64,000 nucleotides of DNA from Sanguibacter sp. HDW7 (GTDB taxonomy: Bacteria; Actinomycetota; Actinomycetes; Actinomycetales; Cellulomonadaceae). Below the pieces are notes generated by a model that was not told where the DNA came from, searched no databases, and saw only the letters and a list, made by a program, of their open reading frames with translations. Of the stretch, positions 17,908 through 25,910 are shown piece by piece. The position numbers were made by a program, and so were the translations under genes. The stretch lies in assembly GCF_011300875.1 (NCBI RefSeq), contig NZ_CP049862.1, forward strand, positions 2,294,001-2,358,000. Direction: 5' to 3'. Each line of letters opens with the position of its first letter. Position 1 is the stretch's first letter.

Positions 17908-17937
17908 GTGACCCTGCGCCGCGCGCGGTGCTAATGT
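17908..17937 (+). promoter_or_regulatory. Probable promoter of tRNA-Arg
   Basis: GTGACC (17908-17913) and TAATGT (17932-17937) are spaced by 18 bp and end 26 bp before the mature tRNA 5' end. They lie between the GntR stop and the tRNA. Confidence 0.45.
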
Positions 17938-17963
17938 CGTCCCTCGTGCACCACGGTGCGCAT

Positions 17964-18036
17964 GCCCTCGTAGCTCAGTGGATAGAGCGTCTGCCTCCGG
18001 AGCAGAAGGTCGTAGGTTCGACTCCTATCGAGGGCA
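17964..18036 (+). tRNA. tRNA-Arg (anticodon CCG)
   Basis: Acceptor stem GCCCTCG pairs with CGAGGGC and the discriminator base is A. The D-arm (GCTC..GAGC), the anticodon arm TCTGC-CTCCGGA-GCAGA with anticodon CCG, and the T-arm GTAGGTTCGACTCCTAT are all intact. It reads CGG codons. CCA is not encoded. A terminator follows after 8 bp. Confidence 0.97.
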
Positions 18037-18044
18037 CGTTCAGG

Positions 18045-18077
18045 CCCCGGACTCCCCTCGCGGAGTCCGGGGTTCTT
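18045..18077 (+). terminator. Intrinsic terminator after tRNA-Arg
   Basis: An 11-bp perfect stem, CCCCGGACTCC (18045-18055) with GGAGTCCGGGG (18062-18072), is followed by TTCTT. Confidence 0.85.
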
Positions 18078-18109
18078 GCGTTTCCGGGACAGTTCGCAAG
18101 CCGTGCAGA

Positions 18110-18601
18110 ATGAGTCCTATGTGGAGAGTCGCCGCCCCCAGCGCAACGCGAGACGCATGGACCGACTACGTGTGGGACGGCAAACCCGACCTGGGCCCGC
18201 ACCTCCTCCCCGACGGCCGCGACATCCTCGACGAGATCCGCGAAGGGCGGGCAGGCGAACTTCCCTTCCCCGTCCAGGCACGCATCTACCAGGGCAAGCG
18301 CATCAACGACATGCTCTGGACAGGCGGCCTCGGCATGATCGCGTCCACCGCCCTCGTCGCCGTCCTCAACGACCTGGGCGTCGCCGGCTACGCCACATAC
18401 GACCTCGACGTACGCAACCGTGACGGTAGCCCCCTGCCAGGGTTCGTCGGCTTCCGAACCACGTCCGACACCCTCGATACCGACATCACCGATCTCGGTC
18501 GCGGCGGCAGCTACATCTTCTATACGACAGACCGAGTCGCCAACGCCCTCCGCGACACCAAGCTCAAGCTCGACATCACCCCCGTGACGCCACGCGGCTG
18601 A
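18110..18601 (+). CDS. Orphan soluble protein behind tRNA-Arg
   Basis: Protein of 163 residues; I do not recognise a family. It has no signal peptide or membrane segment. The middle (ELPFPVQARIYQGKRINDML, then LNDLGVAGYATYDLDVRNRDG) loosely recalls the layout of immunity-type proteins related to DUF1629/Imm11, where a short 'rl..lL' helix precedes paired strands; this is only a resemblance. The first ATG (18110) has no good ribosome-binding site and a second ATG lies three codons later. The codon choice is a little less GC-rich than in the neighbours (for example the stretch around 18515). Its position just 3' of a tRNA suggests acquisition, but no integrase or att repeat is visible. Confidence 0.7.
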   Translation: MSPMWRVAAPSATRDAWTDYVWDGKPDLGPHLLPDGRDILDEIREGRAGELPFPVQARIYQGKRINDMLWTGGLGMIASTALVAVLNDLGVAGYATYDLDVRNRDGSPLPGFVGFRTTSDTLDTDITDLGRGGSYIFYTTDRVANALRDTKLKLDITPVTPRG

Positions 18602-18693
18602 GCCGCCCGGGGTTGCGTCAGACCGCCACCAACACGCGTGGACCAGGTCGCTGTCTGGACACGCCCCGTCCACCTCCGGGCACCTGTCACGGC

Positions 18694-18699
18694 TAGCGT
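18694..18699 (+). promoter_or_regulatory. Leaderless-type -10 box (TAGCGT) of the APC permease
   Basis: TAGCGT ends 6 nt before the GTG start and there is no ribosome-binding site, the arrangement of actinobacterial leaderless mRNAs. No convincing -35 element is seen. Confidence 0.5.
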
Positions 18700-18705
18700 C
18701 GTCGT

Positions 18706-20046
18706 GTGACCTCTGCCCCTCTTGCCCGCCGCCTCACGCTCGGCGACGCCGTGACGCTCGGCCTCGGCTCGATGCTCGGGGCCGGCGTGTTCGCCGCGCT
18801 CGCGCCCGCGGCCGGGCTCGCAGGGCGGTGGCTGCTCGTGGCGCTCGGGATCGCGGCGCTCGTCGCGACGGCGAACGCCCTGTCGACGGCGCAGCTCGCC
18901 GCGCAGCACCCGGTTGCGGGCGGCGCGTACGCCTACGGGCGGGCCCGGCTCGGCCCCTGGTGGGGGTTCGTCGCGGGGTGGGGCTTCGTCGTGGGCAAGA
19001 CCGCGAGCTGCGCCGCGATGGCGCTCACGCTCGGCGCGTACGCGTGGCCGGGCCACGAGCGCGTCGTCGCACTCGTGGCGCTCGCGCTGCTCGTCGCCAT
19101 CGACGTCGCGGGGGTGACACGGACGGCGCGTGCGACGCGCGCGCTGCTCGTCGTCACGCTGCTCGCGCTCGGGACGCTCGTCATCGTCGTGGCGGTCGCG
19201 GCCGCGACGGGGACGCTCGCTGTGCCCGACATCCTCGGCAGCGTTGACGCGGCCGGTGCTGGCGCTCCGACCGGCACGATGCTCGACCTCCAGGCAGCCC
19301 CCGACCTCACCGGCATCCTCGGCGCCGCCGGCCTCCTCTTCTTCGCGCTTGCCGGCTACGCGCGCGTGGCGACGCTCGGCGAGGAGGTACGCGACCCTGC
19401 GCGGACGATCCCGCGCGCCGTGGCCATCGCGCTCGTCGGTGCCGTCGCCGTCGTCGCCCTCGTCGCTGCGGCGGCGCTCGCCGCGCTCGGCCCGGCGGCT
19501 CTCGCGGCGTCGGTGGCCCCGCTCGCCGACACGGCGCGGGCTGCGGGCGCGCCGTGGCTCGTGCCTGTCGTCGGCGTCGCGGCGGTCACGGCGTCGGGCG
19601 GGGCCTTGCTCGCGCTGCTCGCGGGCGTGGGGCGCACGACGTTCGCGATGGCCCGGGAGGGTGACCTGCCGCGCGCGCTCGCGCACGTCGGCACCAGGTG
19701 GCGCACGCCGACGACGGCGACGCTGCTCGTCGGGGCTGCGGTCGCCGTCCTCGTGTGGACGACGGACCTGCGCGGCGTGCTCGGGGCGTCGTCGGCCGGC
19801 GTGCTGCTCTACTACGGCGTCGCGAACGCGGCGGCGTGGACGCAGCCCCGAGGCGAGCGGATCGTGCCGCGCTGGGTGCCCGCGCTCGGGCTCGCCGGCT
19901 GCCTGGCGCTCGTCGCGACGCTCCCCCGTGACGCCCTCGCGGTCGCCGGCGCCGTGCTCGTCGCCGGGGCCGTCGGACGGGTGCTCGCGCAGGCCGTCGG
20001 CCGGCGCGGAGAACCCCGCGGCGACGCCGACGACGCGCCGCTCTAG
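18706..20046 (+). CDS. APC-superfamily amino acid permease
   Basis: Membrane transporter of 446 residues with about 12 hydrophobic helices. The first helix carries the APC signature GLGSMLGAGVFAALAP, whose unwound Gly-rich part binds the substrate amine. TAQLAAQHPVAGGAYAYGRA follows in helix 2-3, and TFAMAREGDLPRALAHVGTR is the conserved cytoplasmic loop after helix 8. The substrate cannot be assigned; amino acids or polyamines are likely. The start is a GTG with a -10-like box 6 nt upstream, so the mRNA is probably leaderless. It is monocistronic, divergent from nothing obvious, and 163 bp from adhE. Confidence 0.88.
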   Translation: MTSAPLARRLTLGDAVTLGLGSMLGAGVFAALAPAAGLAGRWLLVALGIAALVATANALSTAQLAAQHPVAGGAYAYGRARLGPWWGFVAGWGFVVGKTASCAAMALTLGAYAWPGHERVVALVALALLVAIDVAGVTRTARATRALLVVTLLALGTLVIVVAVAAATGTLAVPDILGSVDAAGAGAPTGTMLDLQAAPDLTGILGAAGLLFFALAGYARVATLGEEVRDPARTIPRAVAIALVGAVAVVALVAAAALAALGPAALAASVAPLADTARAAGAPWLVPVVGVAAVTASGGALLALLAGVGRTTFAMAREGDLPRALAHVGTRWRTPTTATLLVGAAVAVLVWTTDLRGVLGASSAGVLLYYGVANAAAWTQPRGERIVPRWVPALGLAGCLALVATLPRDALAVAGAVLVAGAVGRVLAQAVGRRGEPRGDADDAPL

Positions 20047-20208
20047 GACCTCCGACCTGCATCGACACCCTGCGCGGGCATCGTGCGAGGTCGTCGCGAC
20101 CCCACCGGTGAAAAAGGTGGGACCTTTGACACGCGAGTGACGTTCAACACGCCCGTAGGTTGGTCTTGAGACCACAGAAGCACCCCGAACCCGCAAAGGG
20201 GATCGACC

Positions 20209-22956
20209 ATGACCACCACCGCCGGCCCCGGCACCACCAGCCCCGTCGCCCAGGCGATCGACGCGCTCGTCACGCGCGGCCAGAAGGCCCTCGACGCCTT
20301 CATGCTCCTCAACCAGGAGCAGGTCGACCACATCGTCAAGAAGGCCTCCGTCGCCGCCCTCTCGCAGCACGGCGAGCTCGCCGTCCTCGCGGTCGAGGAG
20401 ACCGGACGCGGCGTCTTCGAGGACAAGGCCGTCAAGAACATCTTCGCGTGCGAGCACGTCACCAACTCGATGCTCAAGATGCGCACCGTCGGCATCGTCG
20501 GCGAGGACGAGATCACGGGCATCACCGAGATCGCCGAGCCCGTCGGCGTCATCTGCGGCGTCACCCCCGTGACCAACCCGACGTCGACGACGATCTTCAA
20601 GGCGCTCATCGCCCTCAAGACCCGCAACCCGATCGTCTTCGGCTTCCACCCCTCCGCGCAGGCGTCCTCCGTCGCCGCCGCGAAGGTCGTGCGTGACGCC
20701 GCGATCGAGGCCGGCGCTCCCGCCGACTGCGTCCAGTGGGTCGAGCAGCCCTCGCTCGAGGCCACGAGCACCCTCATGAACCACCCGGGTGTCGCGCTCA
20801 TCCTCGCGACCGGCGGCAACGCGATGGTCCGCGCCGCGTACTCGTGCGGCAAGCCGGCCCTCGGGGTCGGCGCGGGCAACGTCCCGGCCTTCATCGAGCG
20901 CTCCGCGAAGCTCAAGCGCGCCGTCAACGACGTCGTCCTGTCCAAGGCCTTCGACAACGGCATGATCTGCGCGTCCGAGCAGGCCGCCATCCTCGACGCC
21001 CCCATCTACGACGACGCGATGGCCGAGTTCGCCAAGCTCCACGCCTACCGCGCGACCCCCGCCGAGAAGGCGATGCTCGAGGAGTTCATCTTCGGTGTCA
21101 CCGCGGGCGGCGAGAACTGCGGCGGTGCGAAGCTCAACCCGGCCGTCGTCGGCCAGTCGCCGCAGTGGATCGCCGAGAAGGCGGGCTTCACCGTCCCCGA
21201 GGACACCTCGATCATCCTCGCGGAGGTCACCGAGGTCGGCCCGAACGAGCCGCTCACCCGCGAGAAGCTCTGCCCCGTGCTCGCCGTTCTCCGCGCCGAG
21301 AGCGCCGAGGAGGGCATCCGCCTCTCCGAGCAGATGGTCGAGTTCGACGGCCTGGGCCACTCCGGCTCGATCCACTCCGAGGACCAGGCGATCATCCGCG
21401 AGTTCGGCTCGCGCATCAAGGCGGTCCGCATCATCACGAACGCGCCCAGCTCGCTCGGCGGCATCGGCGACATCTACAACGCGTTCATCCCGTCGCTCAC
21501 GCTCGGCTGCGGCTCCTACGGCCACAACTCGGTGTCGAACAACGTCTCCGCGGTCAACCTCGTCAACATCAAGCGCATCGGGCGGAGGAACAACAACTTG
21601 CAGTGGTTCAAGGTCCCGGCCAAGACGTACTTCGAGCCGAACGCCATCCGCTACCTCGCCGACATGCGTGGTATCTCGCGGGTCACGATCGTCACCGACT
21701 CGACGATGACCAAGCTCGGCTTCGTCGACAAGATCCTCGACGTCCTCAACCGTCGTGGCGAGCGCATCGCGCTGCAGATCATCGACGACGTCATGCCCGA
21801 GCCGACCGTCGACTTCGTCCAGAAGGGTGCCGCCCTCATGCGGCACTTCAACCCGGACACGATCATCGCCCTCGGTGGCGGCTCGCCCATGGACGCCGCC
21901 AAGGTCATGTGGCTGCTCTACGAGCACCCCGAGATCGAGTTCGCGGACATGAAGGAGAAGTTCTTCGACGTCCGCAAGCGCGCCTTCAAGTTCCCCGACC
22001 TCGGTGAGAAGGCCTCGCTCGTCTGCATCCCGACGACCTCGGGCACCGGCTCGGAGATGACGCCGTTCGCGGTGATCTCCGACCCCGCCAAGGGCAAGAA
22101 GTACCCCCTCGCGGACTACGCGCTCACGCCGACCGTCGCGATCGTCGACCCGGCCCTCACCGCGATGATGCCGTCGTTCCTCGTCGCCGACTCCGGCTTC
22201 GACGCCCTCACGCACGCGACCGAGGCCTACGTCTCCGTCTACGCGAACGACTACACCGACGGTCTGTGCCTCCACGCGATCAAGCTGATCTTCGAGAACA
22301 TCGCAGACTCGGTCAAGGGTGGCCCCGGCGCGACCGACGAGCGCACCGTCAAGGCGCGCGAGAAGATGCACAACGCCTCGACGATCTCCGGCATGGCGTT
22401 CGGCAACGCGTTCCTCGGCATCGTCCACGCGATGGCGCACGTCACGGGCGGCACGTTCAAGCTCGTCCACGGCCGCACCAACGCGACGTACCTGCCGCAC
22501 GTCATCCGCTACAACGGCACCGTCCCGACCAAGCTCACGAGCTGGCCGAAGTACGAGCACTACGTGGCCCCCGAGCGCTTCCAGGAGATCGCCAAGCACC
22601 TCGGCCTCCCGGCGAGCACCCCGGAGGAGGGCGTCGAGTCCTACGCCCGGGCCGTCGAGGAGCTGCGCGAGCAGGTCGGCATCCCGGCCTCGTTCCAGCT
22701 GCAGGGTGTCGACGAGGAGCTCTTCATCTCCAAGCTCGACGAGCTCGCGATGGGCGCCTACGAGGACCAGTGCGCCCCCGCGAACCCGCGCATGCCGATG
22801 CTCGACGACATGAAGATCCTCATGGAGGCCGCCTACTACGGCACGTCCTTCGCTGAGGTCAAGGCGTCGCGCAAGGCCGTCGGTGCAGCGGCCGTCGAGG
22901 CTGGCGCCGAGCCGGCCGAGGCTCCCAAGGCACGTAAGGCAGCTCGCAAGCGCTGA
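20209..22956 (+). CDS. adhE: Bifunctional acetaldehyde-CoA/alcohol dehydrogenase AdhE
   Basis: Fermentative enzyme that reduces acetyl-CoA to acetaldehyde and then ethanol, regenerating NAD+; it forms helical spirosomes. The 915-residue protein joins a CoA-acylating aldehyde dehydrogenase (about 15-440; nucleophile Cys in DNGMICASEQAAI, GAGNVPAFIER) to an iron-dependent alcohol dehydrogenase (about 470-890; IALGGGSPMDAAKVMW, TTSGTGSEMTPFAVI, and the metal-binding GIVHAMAHVTGG). It ends in an Ala/Lys-rich tail. It indicates facultative anaerobic growth. The 162-bp upstream spacer has TTGACA at 20125-20130 but no good -10 partner and no clear Rex palindrome. A strong terminator follows. Confidence 0.97.
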   Translation: MTTTAGPGTTSPVAQAIDALVTRGQKALDAFMLLNQEQVDHIVKKASVAALSQHGELAVLAVEETGRGVFEDKAVKNIFACEHVTNSMLKMRTVGIVGEDEITGITEIAEPVGVICGVTPVTNPTSTTIFKALIALKTRNPIVFGFHPSAQASSVAAAKVVRDAAIEAGAPADCVQWVEQPSLEATSTLMNHPGVALILATGGNAMVRAAYSCGKPALGVGAGNVPAFIERSAKLKRAVNDVVLSKAFDNGMICASEQAAILDAPIYDDAMAEFAKLHAYRATPAEKAMLEEFIFGVTAGGENCGGAKLNPAVVGQSPQWIAEKAGFTVPEDTSIILAEVTEVGPNEPLTREKLCPVLAVLRAESAEEGIRLSEQMVEFDGLGHSGSIHSEDQAIIREFGSRIKAVRIITNAPSSLGGIGDIYNAFIPSLTLGCGSYGHNSVSNNVSAVNLVNIKRIGRRNNNLQWFKVPAKTYFEPNAIRYLADMRGISRVTIVTDSTMTKLGFVDKILDVLNRRGERIALQIIDDVMPEPTVDFVQKGAALMRHFNPDTIIALGGGSPMDAAKVMWLLYEHPEIEFADMKEKFFDVRKRAFKFPDLGEKASLVCIPTTSGTGSEMTPFAVISDPAKGKKYPLADYALTPTVAIVDPALTAMMPSFLVADSGFDALTHATEAYVSVYANDYTDGLCLHAIKLIFENIADSVKGGPGATDERTVKAREKMHNASTISGMAFGNAFLGIVHAMAHVTGGTFKLVHGRTNATYLPHVIRYNGTVPTKLTSWPKYEHYVAPERFQEIAKHLGLPASTPEEGVESYARAVEELREQVGIPASFQLQGVDEELFISKLDELAMGAYEDQCAPANPRMPMLDDMKILMEAAYYGTSFAEVKASRKAVGAAAVEAGAEPAEAPKARKAARKR

Positions 22957-22968
22957 CCTGCTCGCCCC

Positions 22969-23008
22969 GGAAGGGGGTGGTGGCCGTTCCCGGCCACCAC
23001 CCCCTTCC
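22969..23008 (+). terminator. Terminator after adhE
   Basis: The arms at 22969-22986 and 22991-23008 pair over 18 bp (GGAAGGGGGTGGTGGCCG and its complement) around a 4-nt loop, 12 bp after the adhE stop. Confidence 0.88.
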
Positions 23009-23048
23009 GTCGTCCCCGGGCACGCCAGCCCGGTGCCCGAGACGACGA

Positions 23049-23071
23049 AGGCCACCCCGACGGGGTGGCCT
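23049..23071 (-). terminator. Hairpin after the VanY-like gene
   Basis: The perfect 10-bp arms AGGCCACCCC (23049-23058) and GGGGTGGCCT (23062-23071) lie 19 bp past the stop of the minus-strand carboxypeptidase gene. With the adhE hairpin it separates two convergent genes. Confidence 0.75.
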
Positions 23072-23089
23072 CTCGCAGGTGGTGCCGGC

Positions 23090-24538
23090 TCAGTAGTCGA
23101 CGAGGCTGAAGAACTCCCAGTGCCACGGCTCGTACATGCCGGAGCCGCCACGACGCGCCCACGCGGGGTTGTCGAAGCCGTACACCGGGGCGTTCGCCTT
23201 GAGCCACGACCACTTGGCCGAGTCACGATACGTGCCCGAGCACAGGTCGAGCGCCAGGCCCAGACCGTGCTGCGACGTGCCCGGACGCGCCGCGTAGGCG
23301 CCCCGGCTCGCCGCGACCGAGTACTGGCCCGACAGCGAGCGGTAGGAGTCCGAGATGCAGATCGGGGTGTTGAAGCGCGCGACGAACTGCGCGTTGAGCT
23401 CGGCGAACGCGAGCGCAGCCGCAGGCTGGAGCTGGTGCCCCTGCTGCGGGAGGTTGCACAGCTGTTCGCCGGAGAGGCGGCCGTTGCTGGTCTTCGGGAC
23501 GACGACCGTGCCGTCGCACCCGGCGATCGCCGGGCGTGCCTCGGAACGCGAGGCGAGGTCGACGTCACGACCCGCGAGGGTGTCGGCGACGATGACCGCG
23601 TTGTCGGAGAGGCCGCGCGGGCTCATGAGGACGTCGTACGTCGCACGACCTTCGGCGTAGTCGCGCACGACGGCCTCGTCGCCGGTCTGACCGATCCCCT
23701 GGGAGACGGGGACGGCGACCGTCGCGATCGCGAGCGCGGCAAGCACCCCGGCGCGGGCGGCACGGGTCCCGGAGGGGCGGCGCGGTGCTGTGCGAGGCGT
23801 CGCGCGGCCGGCACGACGACGCTCGTCGGCGACGGACTCACGACGGGTGCGCTGGCGGCTCGGTGCTGCAGCGGGTGCCGGCGGGGCGGTCGGCGCCTCG
23901 ACGGAGGTCGGGACATCCGCGGGGGCGGCCGACGACGCGACGACGGGCTCGGCCGGCGTGACCCTGGCGGGAGCGACGGTGCGCACTGCCGGAGCGGCCG
24001 CGGGACGTGCAGCAGCGGCGACGGGTGCCGGGACCGTGCGCGGCACAGGGCCGGTGTCGGTGACGGCGGAGGGCCGCGCGGGGGTCACGCCCGAGGAGCG
24101 CAGGGCGGCGCGCGCCGCGACCGCGGCATCGGCGAGCTCGGCGCCCCGGGCGATCGAGGGCTGCGGCACGGGCGTCCAGCTGGTCGCGGGCACCGGGCGG
24201 CCGAGAAGCTCGTGGGGACGGCCCGCAACGGGGCGCGCGGCCGCACGAGCGGGCGACGCGGCGCCGCTCTGCGCGGTGGCGCGCACGGGGGCCTCGTCAG
24301 GCTCGAGGTCGGGCACGACGACGTGCGCGGACGGACGGCCGAGCGTCCCGTAGGGGGACGTCACGGCTGCGGTCGCGTGGGGTCGCACGACAGGAACGGG
24401 GGCTGACGTCGCCGACCCGGTGGTGGGTGCGCCGGAGGAGACGGGGGCGGTCGCTGCACGGGCGTCGAGGAGTGCTGCCTCACGGCGGGAACGGCGGGTC
24501 TCGGGAGCGGGAGCTTCGACCTTGCTGCTCGTGCTCAC
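23090..24538 (-). CDS. VanY-type D-alanyl-D-alanine carboxypeptidase (peptidase M15B), membrane-anchored
   Basis: Cell-wall enzyme of 482 residues that trims the terminal D-Ala of peptidoglycan stem peptides. It has a ~255-residue Ala/Pro/Arg-rich disordered cytoplasmic region, one transmembrane helix (~262-280), a linker, and the C-terminal M15 zinc domain. Motifs: SDSYRSLSGQ, SQHGLGLALDL (His424, Asp431 zinc ligands) and EPWHWEFF (Glu470 catalytic, His473 ligand). The GTG at 24538 was chosen because GGAGG lies 4 nt upstream. The long basic tail is typical of actinobacterial wall enzymes. The ~205-nt leader from its promoter is GC-rich and may be structured. Confidence 0.88.
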   Translation of the reverse strand: MSTSSKVEAPAPETRRSRREAALLDARAATAPVSSGAPTTGSATSAPVPVVRPHATAAVTSPYGTLGRPSAHVVVPDLEPDEAPVRATAQSGAASPARAAARPVAGRPHELLGRPVPATSWTPVPQPSIARGAELADAAVAARAALRSSGVTPARPSAVTDTGPVPRTVPAPVAAAARPAAAPAVRTVAPARVTPAEPVVASSAAPADVPTSVEAPTAPPAPAAAPSRQRTRRESVADERRRAGRATPRTAPRRPSGTRAARAGVLAALAIATVAVPVSQGIGQTGDEAVVRDYAEGRATYDVLMSPRGLSDNAVIVADTLAGRDVDLASRSEARPAIAGCDGTVVVPKTSNGRLSGEQLCNLPQQGHQLQPAAALAFAELNAQFVARFNTPICISDSYRSLSGQYSVAASRGAYAARPGTSQHGLGLALDLCSGTYRDSAKWSWLKANAPVYGFDNPAWARRGGSGMYEPWHWEFFSLVDY

Positions 24539-24860
24539 GACACCTCCATCCACGCTCGTGCGCCGTTCTCGCGGCGTTCCTGCCCGGCCCCGCCGGGGAT
24601 TCCCGACAGGTCACGCTACCCCGACCGGGCGACCGGTCAGAACCGTTCCGGGCCGCACGCGACCCCGTCAGGGCCCTGCGTGGTTGCCGTTCCGGCGGTA
24701 CCTCCTGCATCGGCACGGACGACGTCCGCGTCGACCTCAGGTCGATCACAAAACTATAACGAGCCGATGCCGCCCGGCCAAGACCACCTGCGCAACTGCG
24801 ATCTACGTCTCAGATGGCGGATGCTGGGACGTTCGTCCCTCGACGAAGGAGGCCACAGCG
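24539..24860. other. Intergenic region with the VanY-like gene leader
   Basis: Gap of 322 bp. On the minus strand it holds a promoter near 24753-24781 and a leader of about 205 nt for the VanY-like gene. The leader contains self-complementary GC-rich stretches (for example CCCCGGCGGGG near 24587-24597). A c-di-AMP riboswitch was looked for, because such elements precede many actinobacterial wall hydrolases, but no convincing core was recognised. Confidence 0.4.
24753..24781 (-). promoter_or_regulatory. Sigma70-type promoter for the VanY-like gene
   Basis: On the minus strand TTGGCC (24776-24781) and TATAGT (24753-24758) are spaced exactly 17 bp. This is the best consensus promoter in the window and predicts transcription starting near 24745. 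Confidence 0.6.
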
Positions 24861-25910
24861 TCATGGACGGTCGGCCTCGCGCTGCATCGCGTCCCGGACC
24901 TCGCCGACGAGCTCCTCGAGGATGTCCTCGAGGAAGACGACGCCTGTCTGCCGCCCCTCGTCGACGACGAGCGCCAGGTGGGCACCGTCGCGCTGCATCG
25001 CGGCGAGGACCTCCTCGACCTCGTCCTCCGGACCGACGGTCGCGAGCGAGCGCACCCGCCACGTCGGCACGGGGACGTCGTGGTCGGACTCCCCCGCGTA
25101 GAGGACGTCCTTGAGGTGGAGATAGCCCGTCACGGGACCACCCTCGGTCGCGACGAGCGGGAATCGTGAGAAGCCCGTCCGGGTGACCGCGTGCTCGACG
25201 TCGTCGGGCGTCGCACCCGCGACGAGCGCCGTGAGCGCGTCCGTCGGCACCATGACCTCGCGCGCGACCCGCTCGGAGAACTCGAGCGAGCCCGCGAGCA
25301 GTCCCTGCTCGTCGTCGAGGACGCCCTCCTGGCGCGAGACCTCGACGATCGAGTGCACCTGCTCGGCCGTGAACGCCGACGCGACCTCGTCCTGCGGCTC
25401 GACCCCGCCGAGCCTCACGAAGAGGTTGGCGAGCCGGTTGAGGACGACGATGAGGGGCCTCACGGCACGTCCGAGCCACACGAGCGGCGGGCCGAACCAC
25501 ATGACCGCCGCGTCCGGACCCGCGACCGCGAGGTTCTTCGGCACCATCTCGCCGAGGACGACATGGAGGTAGACGACGATCGCGAGCGCGATCGTGAACG
25601 CGACAGGGTGGACGAGCGCCGCCGGCACGCGCAGCGCCGCGAGCGGGTCCTCGAGCGCGTGCGCGATCGCGGGCTCGGCGACCATGCCGAGACCGATCGA
25701 GCACACGGTGACGCCGAGCTGCGCGCACGCGAGCATGAGCGAGACGTGCTCCATCGCCCACAGGACGGTCCGGGCGCGCCGGTTGCCGGCCTCGGCGAGC
25801 GGCTCGATCGCCGAGCGTCGGGCGGAGAGCACCGCGAACTCCGCGCCGACGAAGAACGCGTTGCCGACGAGCAGCGCAAGCCCCACGAGGAGGGCGGTGC
25901 CGGTGCTCAT
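24861..25910 (-). CDS. DUF21/CBS-domain membrane protein, CorC/CNNM family (short form)
   Basis: Protein of 349 residues: a DUF21 (CNNM) membrane domain with four helices (about 1-200; FFVGAEFAVLSARRS, then LGEMVPKNLAVAGP) followed by a CBS pair (about 215-340) ending TGVVFLEDILEELVGEVRD. The C-terminal CorC/HlyC domain is absent, unlike its upstream neighbour. Family members are implicated in Mg2+/Co2+ efflux; 'hemolysin' labels are historical. Its ATG overlaps the stop of the upstream paralogue by 4 bp (ATGA), so the two probably act together, perhaps as a heterodimer. Confidence 0.88.
   Translation of the reverse strand: MSTGTALLVGLALLVGNAFFVGAEFAVLSARRSAIEPLAEAGNRRARTVLWAMEHVSLMLACAQLGVTVCSIGLGMVAEPAIAHALEDPLAALRVPAALVHPVAFTIALAIVVYLHVVLGEMVPKNLAVAGPDAAVMWFGPPLVWLGRAVRPLIVVLNRLANLFVRLGGVEPQDEVASAFTAEQVHSIVEVSRQEGVLDDEQGLLAGSLEFSERVAREVMVPTDALTALVAGATPDDVEHAVTRTGFSRFPLVATEGGPVTGYLHLKDVLYAGESDHDVPVPTWRVRSLATVGPEDEVEEVLAAMQRDGAHLALVVDEGRQTGVVFLEDILEELVGEVRDAMQREADRP

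Noticed and set aside
17964-18601. Genomic island at tRNA-Arg
   Set aside because: Only one unusual gene follows the tRNA; no integrase, no duplicated tRNA 3' end and no further foreign genes were seen.
20047-20208. Possible Rex operator and promoter upstream of adhE
   Set aside because: TTGACA and GAGTGACGTTCAACAC are present, but the dyad does not match the Rex consensus TTGTGAANNNNTTCACAA and no -10 fits the spacing.
18520-23568. Very long open frame on the minus strand across the APC permease and adhE
   Set aside because: It is a shadow of high-GC third-position codon bias: composition is Arg/Asp/Val low-complexity, with no family motif, and it runs antisense to two clear genes.
24539-24750. 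c-di-AMP (ydaO-type) riboswitch in the VanY-like leader
   Set aside because: Individual GC-rich hairpins can be drawn, but the conserved core sequences were not found by eye.
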